A stretch of 64,000 nt of DNA from Nematostella vectensis. Lineage: Eukaryota > Cnidaria > Anthozoa > Actiniaria > Edwardsiidae. Location of the stretch: positions 8,728,001-8,792,000 of the forward strand of contig NC_064034.1 in assembly GCF_932526225.1 (NCBI RefSeq). The letters are read 5' to 3'. The notes beneath the pieces were generated by a model. The model worked only from the letters and a program-made list of their open reading frames with translations. It did no database searches and had not been told where the DNA came from. Below, piece by piece: positions 22,401 through 32,041 of this stretch (positions are counted from its first letter, which is position 1; the number at the start of each line of letters is the position of its first letter). A program made the translations under genes and the position numbers.

Positions 22401-25400
22401 TCCAAGATCACTAAGTATATACAGCCATGACAATTTCCCCGGCATTAGAGAGACAAATTTGCAAAAAGCAGAAGATATTTTGTTTGGAACCATGTCTATT
22501 TGATTCATAATGAGGTGCTGTCTTGTCATAATGTGCTATATGATTCTTCTGGGAAGGTTTTTTTAAAAGTTTTATTCATCTTTGTAGCTGAGTATCCACC
22601 TGTGTGTAGTTATGTAACTTCTGGTTTTTTTAGCCAAGTCAAAGTGGAAAAAGCTTCACTGTGAAGGCCCTACACCAGACAGTCGCCTTGGGCATTGTGC
22701 CATCATCATCTATGGCCAGGTAAGTCCTCCACTTTGCTAATCATGCTCTAGGAGAGCTGCAGCTAGTTTGGATTTTAGCTTATTAACAGATATCCTGGAC
22801 CCTCTTCAATGGCTGTTTTATACACTTGCCTTTTCAGATAAGCTTTTATTATCACTTTTTTTTAGTGACACTGTCTTATATTATGTACACTTCGTTATAA
22901 TCTGTTAAACAAAAAGTACAAAAGTCTTTATGATTAAGAATCAGTGTTTGATTGTAAAAGTAAACATGATTTTTTTCAGATGATTGTATTTGGGGGTATG
23001 AATGACGAGAGGGATTTTAGTGATGTAGTTATCCTACAAACCAGAGCTGCTGCTAAGCAGTTACCACCAGCCATGACAGGTAAGTTTTCAGTATTTTACA
23101 CTCGGGCTTAGCTGGGGGTTGACAGGGTAGTTGTATCCACCCCCCCCCCCCCCCCCAACAAACATATAATTATTATATAAACAGTTATAATTTCTTATTT
23201 ATGACTTTGCATCTCCCCCTCGTCAAATTTGGGCTCCGCATAGGTGGGTCAAAGGAGTGTGAAGTGCAAAATGTGTCATATTTCAAGGATAACCCTATCA
23301 GAAATGTGCCGGATTAGACCCCTGTATTGGGAATGAGAAAAGATATTAGAAATGATTAAGAAATTTATAAGTCAAAATAGTTGGGTATTTTCAGATGTTA
23401 GATCTTGTTTCTCAAAAGCTAATGTTTTTATCACTTTTTCTTATGGCACTTCTACTGAAATAAAACAGCTGCAATGGCATCAGCTATTTAAAAAAAAACT
23501 GTGCTATGCAATAGCAGCTGTAATTCGTTGTGAATTGATACATTATTCCGTATTTTTTTCTCAGGCCTAAATGAGTCGACCTCTTCTGAACAAAGGTAAA
23601 ATGAACAAAGATTTTAACGGTTGTGCACGAAAATAAATGTATCCCCATTCGTTTACGTTAACTACTCAAGATGTTTTTGTAACCTTGGTGTTTCGTTTTT
23701 TTTTTAGCATTGATAGCATTGATGGGCCACTGTCAAATAGCTACAACACAAATATTCCAATTCCCTCACGATACCAACTGATAACACCAACTCTCAACAA
23801 GGTACTTTTAAAAGAGAATTTGACCATTTTTTTTTTTTGATTGTCAGCAGGGAGAATAAATCACAGTCAGCTGTAAACTGGCTCTTTTGTAAGCGATAAA
23901 GCATGTAAAACGGTACCCAACGGCGTGAAACACTAATTCTTGCCTTACAGTCCTTATCCTTTAAAGGATATCTCGTTTTATAGCCGTTTTATTCGGACCC
24001 TCGCTATTACGGACACTAAGCTACGGTCCTAAGTGTGTCTGTAATAGCGAGAGCAGATTGTACTTAGACATCCTCACACCTTGACGTCCTGCAATCTCAG
24101 GGCGTGGTCATACCCCTTTTAGTGTTATGGGGCTGTGCTTAGGATCGACAGTCATCAAGATAGAGCTGACTGAGGATTGGATTAAGTAAAGGTCCTTTCT
24201 TTCTTTCTTTTCAGCCTATACAGATCCCTGATTTATCCGATACCAAGGCAGAATTCGTACAACGTATCGAGGATGTATTCCGAGATTTGACCGCCAAGTA
24301 CACAGAGCTAGAAACGTATGTACTAAGAAACTTTAATAAGAGACCCGGAATTTCGTCGCATTTCTATTATCAGTATCGTGTGATTCCATAAAAGATCCCC
24401 TATCCCCTACAAAGGGATTTGGGTATTCCAGGGAGTGAGTAGGGTCTTTTAGTGCCGATCTGCGGGTTTAAAAAAGCCGTTAATTTCCATACAAACACTG
24501 TACTTTGGCCACTTTCAGGTAGTGGAAATCACTTGGGGCGGGGTATTGAGGGGTGGGGGGGGGGGGGGGGGTGGGGGGTTGTGGATCCTTTCTGAAATCA
24601 CAATATTAGAAATGCTGGTTACGCAACAACTGGTTCAAGCCCATATGATGTTTGCGAATTACCGTTCGCTACTTAGCCATTGAATTATCAGCATAACTTC
24701 ATTTCTAGACAACGAGAACTTTTGAAGAAATCTGTAGAGGCGTTTGAAGAAGAGAAAAATATCAATATCCAGAAATTTGAGCAACAACAAAAGGTGAGCA
24801 TCAAATTGCCATGGTGACGGTCATAGCAAAATAAGGAAACGCAGCGGAGGAGGATTGGGTAACAAGGCAAAGGCATTTATGAAGGGGAGGCCTACTTGTG
24901 AAACGCTTTTTTTTTTCGTTAAATAGGCCTCTTTAATTCTTTTTTCAGGAATTAAAAGAACTTTTAGAAAAACACAAAACGGAAAACGAGGATTGGATTC
25001 AAACCAAGAAAGAGGAGCTAGAAGAGGAAAGAGCTGCGCTTCAACGTGATCGCGTAAGCACTTGTCACTGTCTGCACTGTTTGCACGAGACAGGGGGATG
25101 TCTGCATAAGACATGTGCTGTTTACAACAGACAGATGGGGGAAGTTTACAAAATAGACGGTCTATGCGAGGCATGTGCTGCGTCTGTACCTCTCGTCTGT
25201 ACGAGAGGTTGTTTGTACGAGCACGAGGGAAGTTTGCACGAGACTACGATCTGTTGCAGACGATTCCAGTATCTATGCACCGTTTAGATGTGTGCCTTTG
25301 AGAGCCGAGGAGAAAATATTACACCCTCTTTGAGCTAACATTGGCTACCTCTTTTATAAAAAACTGCCCGTGCATGTTTCAGAGTACTTTTTAGTGCTCG

Positions 25401-25506
25401 CAAATATTTTTAACTAAAATAATCAAAACTTCATGCTCCACAGATGCAGCTACTGGAGGAACAGAAAAAACTGCGCAGAGATTCGGGGGCTTTCGAGAAA
25501 ACGTAA
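19496..25506 (+). CDS. Kelch-repeat protein with C-terminal coiled coil
   Basis: Exons: 19496-19548, 20379-20503, 20581-20656, 20731-20819, 21317-21463, 21531-21582, 21679-21779, 21964-22049, 22187-22265, 22634-22719, 22980-23079, 23565-23595, 23708-23801, 24215-24315, 24709-24793, 24949-25053, 25444-25506. All are GT-AG and phases sum to 1473 nt (490 aa). Residues 1 to about 330 form six kelch blades with repeated FGG/SGG turns (YVFGG, YLFGG, YVFGG, YISGG, YLFGG, IVFGG) followed by Trp, as in Rab9 effector with kelch motifs (RABEPK). After a Ser-rich linker, residues from about 374 onward are Glu/Lys/Gln-rich heptads, a coiled coil absent from short RABEPK proteins. No kelch-family name is certain. 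The final exon stops early after an AAAA run; the adjacent frame continues as plausible coiled coil to 25564. A short upstream open frame lies at 19448-19462. Confidence 0.9.
20020..20358. mobile_element. Foldback MITE in kelch intron 1
   Basis: The left end ATAAGGACCAATTCATATG and the right end CATGTGAATCAGGCCTAAT are imperfect inverted repeats about 335 bp apart. The interior contains a further related inverted pair. No coding sequence. Confidence 0.5.
23995..24056. repeat. Short hairpin element
   Basis: CTCGCTATTACGGACAC pairs with GTGTCTGTAATAGCGAG across a loop of about 20 bp, in a kelch-gene intron. This looks like a decayed foldback element. Confidence 0.65.
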
Positions 25507-25564
25507 ACAGTTAGAAGCGATAGACAAAATCGGGGATATTCTTTCCGAAGCTAAAATGAACTAG

Positions 25565-26339
25565 CGTCAACTAGCTGTAACACTGCGATGTGTAACACTG
25601 CGACGGAGCACCCCCTGACTCCCCTACATTTCGGCTATGCCATGTAAACGTGAAATTGTTGGGAGAGAGAGGGGCTGTGATAATTCGGGCCTCACGCATA
25701 GGATGGGCGCATGTCTACATCGTACCCTACATAATTTGACGATGACCCAACAAATGGTGTTCACAAGGTTATTCTTAGTGTGTCTGTAGATCTTTATGAA
25801 GAAGATACTGCATACCGCGCTCGGGACGGGAGCGGGACGGGAGTCGGATGCTCGATGGGGCGCATGTTTTGTAATCCGCTCGCCCGCGGGACTACCCGTA
25901 GCCTCAATTCAAATCCATTAGACCATATTATTGCATATTGAAATAATACTAGAGTCACAACTCTTTACGTGTAAAATTCTTTGCGCAAATAAGGGTTACA
26001 GATAGCAGGACCCCTTTAAAATTACTTGAATATAGAGCTAAGTTATTTAACGTTTAGTGCACTAGTGTTTTACAAAAGGGTCATAGTGTTACTCCAAGTC
26101 TTGCAGCCTTACTGTAGAGGAGAATCTCTTATTTGTAATATACAGTGTGTGTTTCTTTGAGAGAGGGTGAATACAAGGTTTTGAACTTTCAGTCTTTTTT
26201 AGCTCGATTTTCTCGACAACAACAAACCTACAACAACGGTGCTTTTTTTCCGCGTTTTTATCTACCATTTAAAAACATCATTTAACAGGAGTTACCATAG
26301 CAGTCACAATTTCCACTGACATTCTTCTTAATTGCGTGT
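25565..26339. other. Convergent 3' intergenic region
   Basis: Space between the ends of the kelch gene (plus) and the Ly6-type gene (minus). No coding exon, RNA gene or mobile element was recognised. Confidence 0.5.
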
Positions 26340-27728
26340 TTATGCGCACGTGAAAATGCCCAGAATAGCGCACATTGAAAGACTGATCCAACTGATCAAA
26401 ACGCCTGAGCCCGCGTTGCAAAAGTCCCCCGTGCAGCACGCTGCATCACACACCACAGGGTTCCCGTCTACATCTATCCCATCACGGCAGATAGGCACAT
26501 CTTTGGTATCACAAGTGCGTGCGCATCCTTTGAGAAAAACTTGACCAATTCGGCCCGAGTCTTTTTGCCGTACTTTTGCCTCAACTTTGATACAGTCCTT
26601 GGTAGCGCCTAGACAGAAAACCTTGTTTCTGATAGACTCGCATTCTTCCCATGACTTGTAGCTTTTACACTGGAAACAGTCGAGTCCTGTGACTTGAAAA
26701 AAAATGCACTGTTACTGTAATAAACAGGATGTAGCTTTTACACATTACACCTTGAGCAGGATGTTTGGTATACATAGAACTAGGGCGCGTTCTGCTTCAG
26801 GTATTTCAAAGGCCACCCATCTCATATTTACCAGTTCTATGTCAACACCATAGAATTTTGGCTCTTATTTGTATTGCTTTTCCTGCTGTTATCGGCTAAA
26901 AACAGCAATAAAACAAAGTTTTAGTTTTGCAATGAAAAACTATAAGTGTTTTACCAAATGTGTCCCCACGTTTCAAATAATTTGACCGAATATGACTGTG
27001 ATCAGAATCCTGTAAGATAATAGCTTCTTTATTTTAGATCCTAAAAGCTACGACATGCATGTAACGTCGCATCCCTCATGCCCCCTGCACAGCCTTCCGG
27101 TCTCTCTTTCAAAGAACGTTTGAGAGAGTTTGAGACCAAAGTTAGAGACGGCTGCGCAGGGGACCACCCCCTCCCCCCTTTTTTGGGTCATTATCTTTAA
27201 TGTCCTTCAGATATCACAGGTACCCCAAGCTCACTGTGTGTATAAATAAATTATAGTGGTTCACGTTTACAGTAAACATATGGGATTGAAATAAGCCGTT
27301 CACTTTTACTACGGAACAAAATCGTAAAACTCTAAAAAATATTCTGACCTGACAGTGGAGTCTTAAATGTGGTCTGGGTGAAGTTTGAAGCCAATTGGGC
27401 TTGCATTTCGAGAGTTACGTTGTTCTGTTCCCCCGTTTTGCACGTAAACGTTTTGCACTTTAACTTTTCCATACGAATATTATTAATTAGTCAGCGATGA
27501 TCATGCCGTGTCATGATATAGGATCACTTGATCACTTTGGGTCACTCAAAGGAAATCTTCTACATCCCTCAGAGCAGTGTACATTTTTCAAAATGCGCAT
27601 TCTTATCATCTGTAAGCATACAAGCAGCTATCGACATCGCGACAGACATCGCGACTATTAGGTGACGTACCTGAAACAGCGACACATCCGAGGAGAAGGA
27701 ACAAGATTGCAGTGAAGCAACTCGTCAT
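26340..27728 (-). CDS. Ly6/uPAR-type GPI-anchored protein
   Basis: Two exons on the minus strand, 27728-27671 and 26692-26340, joined GT-AG in phase 1: 411 nt, 136 aa. Exon 1 encodes a start Met and a hydrophobic signal peptide of about 20 residues (LFLLLG core). Exon 2 encodes a Cys-rich domain that opens with LDCFQC and closes with CCTGDFCN, the Ly6/uPAR (LU, three-finger) hallmark, with 12 Cys in all. A hydrophobic C-terminal tail of about 20 residues without a cytoplasmic part predicts a GPI signal. It is probably a cell-surface protein; ligand unknown. An alternative acceptor six bases into exon 2 (after CACAG) keeps the frame and removes two residues. The GPI tail argues for a membrane receptor-type member rather than a secreted one. 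Confidence 0.85.
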
Positions 27729-29522
27729 ATTTCTGAACAGCTAGTGAGAATTGGGTATTTTTAGCCAGCAGTACACGTCCTGGGATGATTTACCAACAGA
27801 GATGCTACTGAGCCAAGGAATGAAAGATCATCGGCAGGAATTCCCAAGAGTTGGCAAACACGAAACTTGAGACTCTATGACGTCTAATTCTTGACTTGTG
27901 GAAAGAATATTTACCAATGGCGTATTGCCTGAATCACAGTGGTGTTCACCCGGGATGATGGGCCATATCATAGATATGCCAGAAATATTTTTACAGGAAA
28001 AATCTTAGAAGCGATCGGAAATGAGTGCTAAAGTGCCTCTACAATACGAGCATCTCTGACATCTGTACTTGTGAAGGTCGTAGTATTTGAAGTTCAGATT
28101 ACATTTATAATTTGCGCGCGGGGTCGCTTTGCCCGGGATAATTTTAAGCATCGTTTTGTGGGCTCAAAATTGGTCGGGCCTCGTATTTTTAGGGTGTTTC
28201 TATTAAAATGGTATCTTTAGGGGTTTGCAAAAAGAACCACTACGAGCCAACATTTTGGATTATTTTTAAATAATAAGAAGTATTAAAATACTTCCGACAT
28301 CTAAACAAAACACTTGGCAATTTTTCATTCGAAAACTTGAATGAGATACGTAAATCTGCGTTTTGGTATTATTTAGGGAATTTTTTTGCTTCTGGGTTAT
28401 TTTTTATGGCTCGTTAATAAAGTTGTGAAATGAGGAGGAGCTCTTGCTTCTTTTTTTTTTATTCAGGGGGGGAAGTGAACAGGCTGCGCGCGCCCCTTTC
28501 CTTGTCCTGCTATAAATACTATTTCCACACGATGCCCATGACAGCGCACCCCTCCCCCCTCAACAATGTCTAAATTTCTCGTCACTATTCCTGTTATGAC
28601 AGACACTTAATGCTAATGATGCGTTATGCAGCAGCTCGATAAACACAGCAAATAATAAGTTGACCATGTAAAATTCACCTATATTCGGTGCGCTAATCAT
28701 ATGTAAATAAATAGTCGATAAATCCCAGTCCTTCAGCTCGTATGCCCCGCCCCGACAGAGTGCAGGGTCTCATTGAAAGGCGACCTTTTCAACAGGCGCC
28801 ACTTTGCGCCCTGTCGCACGCTTCTTCTTTTCTTTATCAGGACAGCTTGTGATTGGTCTGCTTTAACCACGTGACTAGAGTTGCTTTGCTTGATAAGCTG
28901 TGCGGCAATAGTGGTCGCCATTTAGGACTTGCCCTGGCAACAGCAAGCTCCTTGGTTTAGAAGGAAACTCCTTTTGACCGGTTTGGATACCTGTGGATGA
29001 GCTACCGGTCGGTATACCTGTGGATGACCTCAGAAGTGGTACCTGCCGAGGAAGTGATTTCCTTCGCTAATGGGTATCCAGTACATACCTTTGCCTTATC
29101 TTGTCCGCTTGACATTTGCTATCCTCCCCTTCACAGTGACACCCTCGCTAGCATTGCTATTCGCCCGAGATGCGCCGTGATTTCTCCAGGGCCCTCTAAG
29201 GTTAAGTAATCCCTTCCACCTGAAAACCTTGATCCTTTCTGTGTCATCATCAGCTAGCTGATTAGGGAAGACCCTCAAATTGCGTGATTATCAAAATAAA
29301 AGCGCGCGCTCTTAGCCAATCAGAATCGACATAATGAGCCCAAAGTATTATAATGATGTTTATGATTATTATTGGAGATGATGGTTATGGTGATCATGAT
29401 GATCATTGTAGATGATGAAGATGAGTCATACACGCGATAAAGCAATGTGAGGTCAACTTCATTTATGCCGAATACGTGAGCTCGAAGGAGGAAGAACTTT
29501 TAAGGGTGACCGCGTCGAAATT
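27729..29522. other. Intergenic region upstream of the Ly6-type gene
   Basis: No recognisable coding exon. It presumably includes the Ly6-type promoter near 27729-28100. A 62-codon minus-strand frame at 28733-28921 begins in a CCATGGCG-like context but resembles nothing I know and is probably chance. GAT-rich simple sequence occurs at about 29350-29425. Confidence 0.45.
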
Positions 29523-29552
29523 ATGTGCCATTCCCGTCCCGTAGAGCCGAAA

Positions 29553-29606
29553 ATCTCCCGAATAGCACCATGTGTTATTCCCGTCCCTTGGAATGTACCG
29601 AATCCA
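29553..29606 (+). repeat. Left copy of a PLE-flanking repeat
   Basis: A block containing CTCCCGAATAGCACCATGTG and TCCCGTCCCTTGGAATGTAC immediately precedes the A-rich/AAT tract left of the Penelope-like element. Matching blocks recur on the right side at 31961-31987 and 32005-32041. Confidence 0.75.
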
Positions 29607-29607
29607 G

Positions 29608-29632
29608 AAAAAAAAAAAATAAAAAAAAAAAA

Positions 29633-29682
<50 letters not shown>

Positions 29683-29722
29683 TAATAATAATGATAATAA
29701 TGATAATAATAATAATAATAAT
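29608..29722. repeat. A-rich tract and (AAT)n microsatellite
   Basis: About 28 nearly pure A followed by about 90 bp of AAT/GAT trinucleotide repeats, next to the left end of the Penelope-like element. It may descend from a retroelement poly-A tail or slippage at the insertion site. Confidence 0.9.
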
Positions 29723-29785
29723 GGTTTATTCACAGTGTATCCACTAGGTGGCTCTAAATAAGTAACGATATATATATATATATAA

Positions 29786-30062
29786 AATGATGGTTGAAGG
29801 CTTTCATAGAAAGTGCTCAATACTCGAAAGTAGAGCGGTGTATAGTGTTAGTTTGAGAAAAATACAAACTACATAGGTTTCCCTACAGGTCTGTTTCGTG
29901 GTTGCCCACTCATCAGGGGATTTAATGAGAATATTCCTACCATCGTATATATACTATTAACATTGAAATTTACATAATAATAGACTGATAGTTTTAGCTA
30001 AGGCGGTAAGAGGAACAATAGCGAGTTACATTAAATATGCGGGGCGAAAACTAACAGTGCGG
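29786..30062 (-). repeat. Left pLTR of Penelope-like element (inverted)
   Basis: 277 bp that match, in reverse complement and almost base for base, the segment 31469-31745. Penelope-like elements are flanked by pseudo-LTRs, often in inverted arrangement. It contains a hammerhead ribozyme at 29880-29920 on the minus strand. Confidence 0.9.
29880..29920 (-). ncRNA. Hammerhead ribozyme in left pLTR
   Basis: Exact reverse complement of the right-hand ribozyme at 31611-31651, read on the minus strand. It has the CTGATGA box, a 4-bp stem II capped by a GCAA tetraloop, the GAAA box, a 3-bp stem III and a GTA cleavage triplet, with cleavage predicted after the A at 29884. Stem I is UCCC/GGGA. Confidence 0.85.
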
Positions 30063-30074
30063 ACTGTTAGTTAG

Positions 30075-31415
30075 TTAGACCTACTATCAAGAGCACTCGA
30101 CTTCGCCTCCAACTATGACGAAATCACCCCTGATGAAAAAGAGATCATAACCCACTCCAAGAGCTCCTTCCTGGTCCACAACCAAACACCCTGGCAGAAG
30201 AAAGGCAACACGATATTTGATATTACGATGGGGAGCTTCGATGGCGCAGAAACCTGTGAACTTGTAGGCAACTTCCTCCTCTCCCAACTTCAGGACCTCA
30301 ATATGAACGTAGGACTCTACCGCAAAGACGGACTAGCCATCACCAACGCCACACCCAGAGCCACCGAAAACCTAAAAAAGGAACTATGCCGCATCTTCAA
30401 CAACAACGGTCTCCGAATCACCATTGAGGCAAACAAACAAGTTGTCAATTTCCTAGACGTCACCCTCGACCTAAAACGTAATGCACACCAGCCTTATACA
30501 AAGCCGAACTCCTCGCTACAATATGTCCACCGTGAGAGCAACCACCCGCCCTCCATCACCAAGAACATCCCTGCTGGTATCAACAAACGCCTATCTGCCC
30601 TATCTTCAGACCAAGCCTCCTTTGACCAGACCGCGCCACCTTACCAGAAAGCACTCGACGATAGCGGATACAACTACACGCTACGCTACGAACCCAACAC
30701 CGTAACCAACCGTAAAACCCGCAAACGCAACAACATCCTATGGTACAACCCGCCCTTCAGCAAGAACACCAGCACCAACATCGGCCACAGATTCCTCACC
30801 CTGATAGACAAGCACTTCCCGAAAGACAACCACCTCCGTAAAATCTTCAACAGAAACACCATCAAAATCAGTTACAGCTGCATGAACAACACCAAACAGA
30901 TCATCGACAACCACAACAAGCGCATCATCACCGCATCGTCGGCTACCGAGATCGCCAGCTCCGCCCCTACCACTACCAACAACAAGACATGCAACTGCCG
31001 ACAGAAAGACACCTGCCCTCTAGACGGAAACTGCCTACAGACATCTGTTATCTACCAAGCTACCGTAACTCGAAAAGACAACAACACCTCGGAAACATAC
31101 GTCGGACTCACTGAAAACAGCTTCAAGACCAGGTACAGAAACCACACCGCATCATTCCGACACGCCAAACACAGAAACTCCACCGAACTCAGCAAACACG
31201 TCTGGACTCTCAAGGACAACATGATTGAGTACTTTATTTCATGGCGCATTCTTTCTTCCCACTCCGCCTACAACAGTACCACTAAGCGTTGCAACCTCTG
31301 CCTCAAGGAAAAGCTGACGATCATCTGCCAACCCAAACTATCAACTCTAAATAAACGCAATGAACTCGTGTCCTCGTGCCGCCACAGAAACAAAGCCCTG
31401 CTACGAAACAATTAG
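30075..31415 (+). pseudogene. Truncated Penelope-like retroelement ORF with GIY-YIG domain
   Basis: The frame is open from 30075 (after a TAG at 30072) to the stop at 31413-31415. It encodes the C-terminal part of the reverse transcriptase, including GSFDGAETCELVGNFLL, and then a C-terminal GIY-YIG endonuclease-like domain (VIYQATV, YVGLTENSFKTRYRNH, ELSKHVW). This order is typical of Penelope-like elements. The N-terminal RT region is missing. The catalytic motif reads YRKDGL, so the first Asp of the usual YxDD is replaced. It is therefore probably a dead copy, although the remaining frame has no internal stop. The first Met is at 30228. Confidence 0.88.
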
Positions 31416-31468
31416 AACTGTTAATCCCGTCACCGTTAAATTTTCGCGCTATCAATTTTTCACACGTT

Positions 31469-31741
31469 CCGCACTGTTAGTTTTCGCCCCGCATATTTAA
31501 TGTAACTCGCTATTGTTCCTCTTACCGCTTTAGCTAAAACTATCAGTCTATTATTATGTAAATTTCAATGTTAATAGTATATATACGATGGTAGGAATAT
31601 TCTCATTAAATCCCCTGATGAGTGGGCAACCACGAAACAGACCTGTAGGGAAACCTATGTAGTTTGTATTTTTCTCAAACCAGCACTATACACCGCTCTA
31701 CTTTCGAGTATTGAGCACTTTCTATGAAAGCCTTCAACCAT

Positions 31742-31745
<4 letters not shown>
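31469..31745 (+). repeat. Right pLTR of Penelope-like element
   Basis: Inverted partner of 29786-30062, running from CCGCACTGTTAG to CCTTCAACCATCATT. It carries the plus-strand hammerhead ribozyme. Fragments of the same end recur inside the neighbouring TA tract (31832-31853) and after it (31935-31950). Confidence 0.9.
31611..31651 (+). ncRNA. Hammerhead ribozyme in right pLTR
   Basis: Core box CTGATGA at 31615-31621. Stem II GTGG/CCAC (31622-31625 with 31630-31633) is closed by the tetraloop GCAA. The GAAA box is 31634-31637. Stem III CAG/CTG (31638-31640 with 31643-31645) has a 2-nt loop. The cleavage triplet GTA is 31645-31647, with the cut predicted after 31647. Stem I TCCC/GGGA joins 31611-31614 to 31648-31651. 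Every conserved hammerhead position is present. The very short stem III is typical of Penelope-element ribozymes, which are thought to work as dimers. Confidence 0.9.
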
Positions 31746-31746
<1 letters not shown>

Positions 31747-31837
<91 letters not shown>

Positions 31838-31848
31838 ATGGTTGAAGG

Positions 31849-31935
<87 letters not shown>
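31747..31935. repeat. (TA)n microsatellite with an embedded pLTR fragment
   Basis: Almost pure TA repeats in two blocks, about 31747-31831 and 31854-31935, separated by TAAAATGATGGTTGAAGGCT, a piece of the outer pLTR end. Open frames here are artefacts (alternating Tyr/Ile). Confidence 0.95.
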
Positions 31936-31939
<4 letters not shown>

Positions 31940-31960
31940 TTGGTTTGAGTTGGTTTGAGT

Positions 31961-32041
31961 CCCGTCCCTTGGAATGTACCGAATCCTGAGAAGATGTGGG
32001 GATCTCCCGAATAGCACCATGTGTTATTCCCGTCCCTTGAA
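31961..32041 (+). repeat. Right copies of the PLE-flanking repeat
   Basis: CCCGTCCCTTGGAATGTACC at 31961 and a second part with CTCCCGAATAGCACCATGTG at 32005-32041 match the block at 29553-29606 left of the element. The parts appear here in the opposite order, as expected if the element interrupted a tandem repeat. Confidence 0.7.

Noticed and set aside
29575-29820. Leu-rich or Asn-rich ORFs
   Set aside because: Products of the A-tract and AAT microsatellite.
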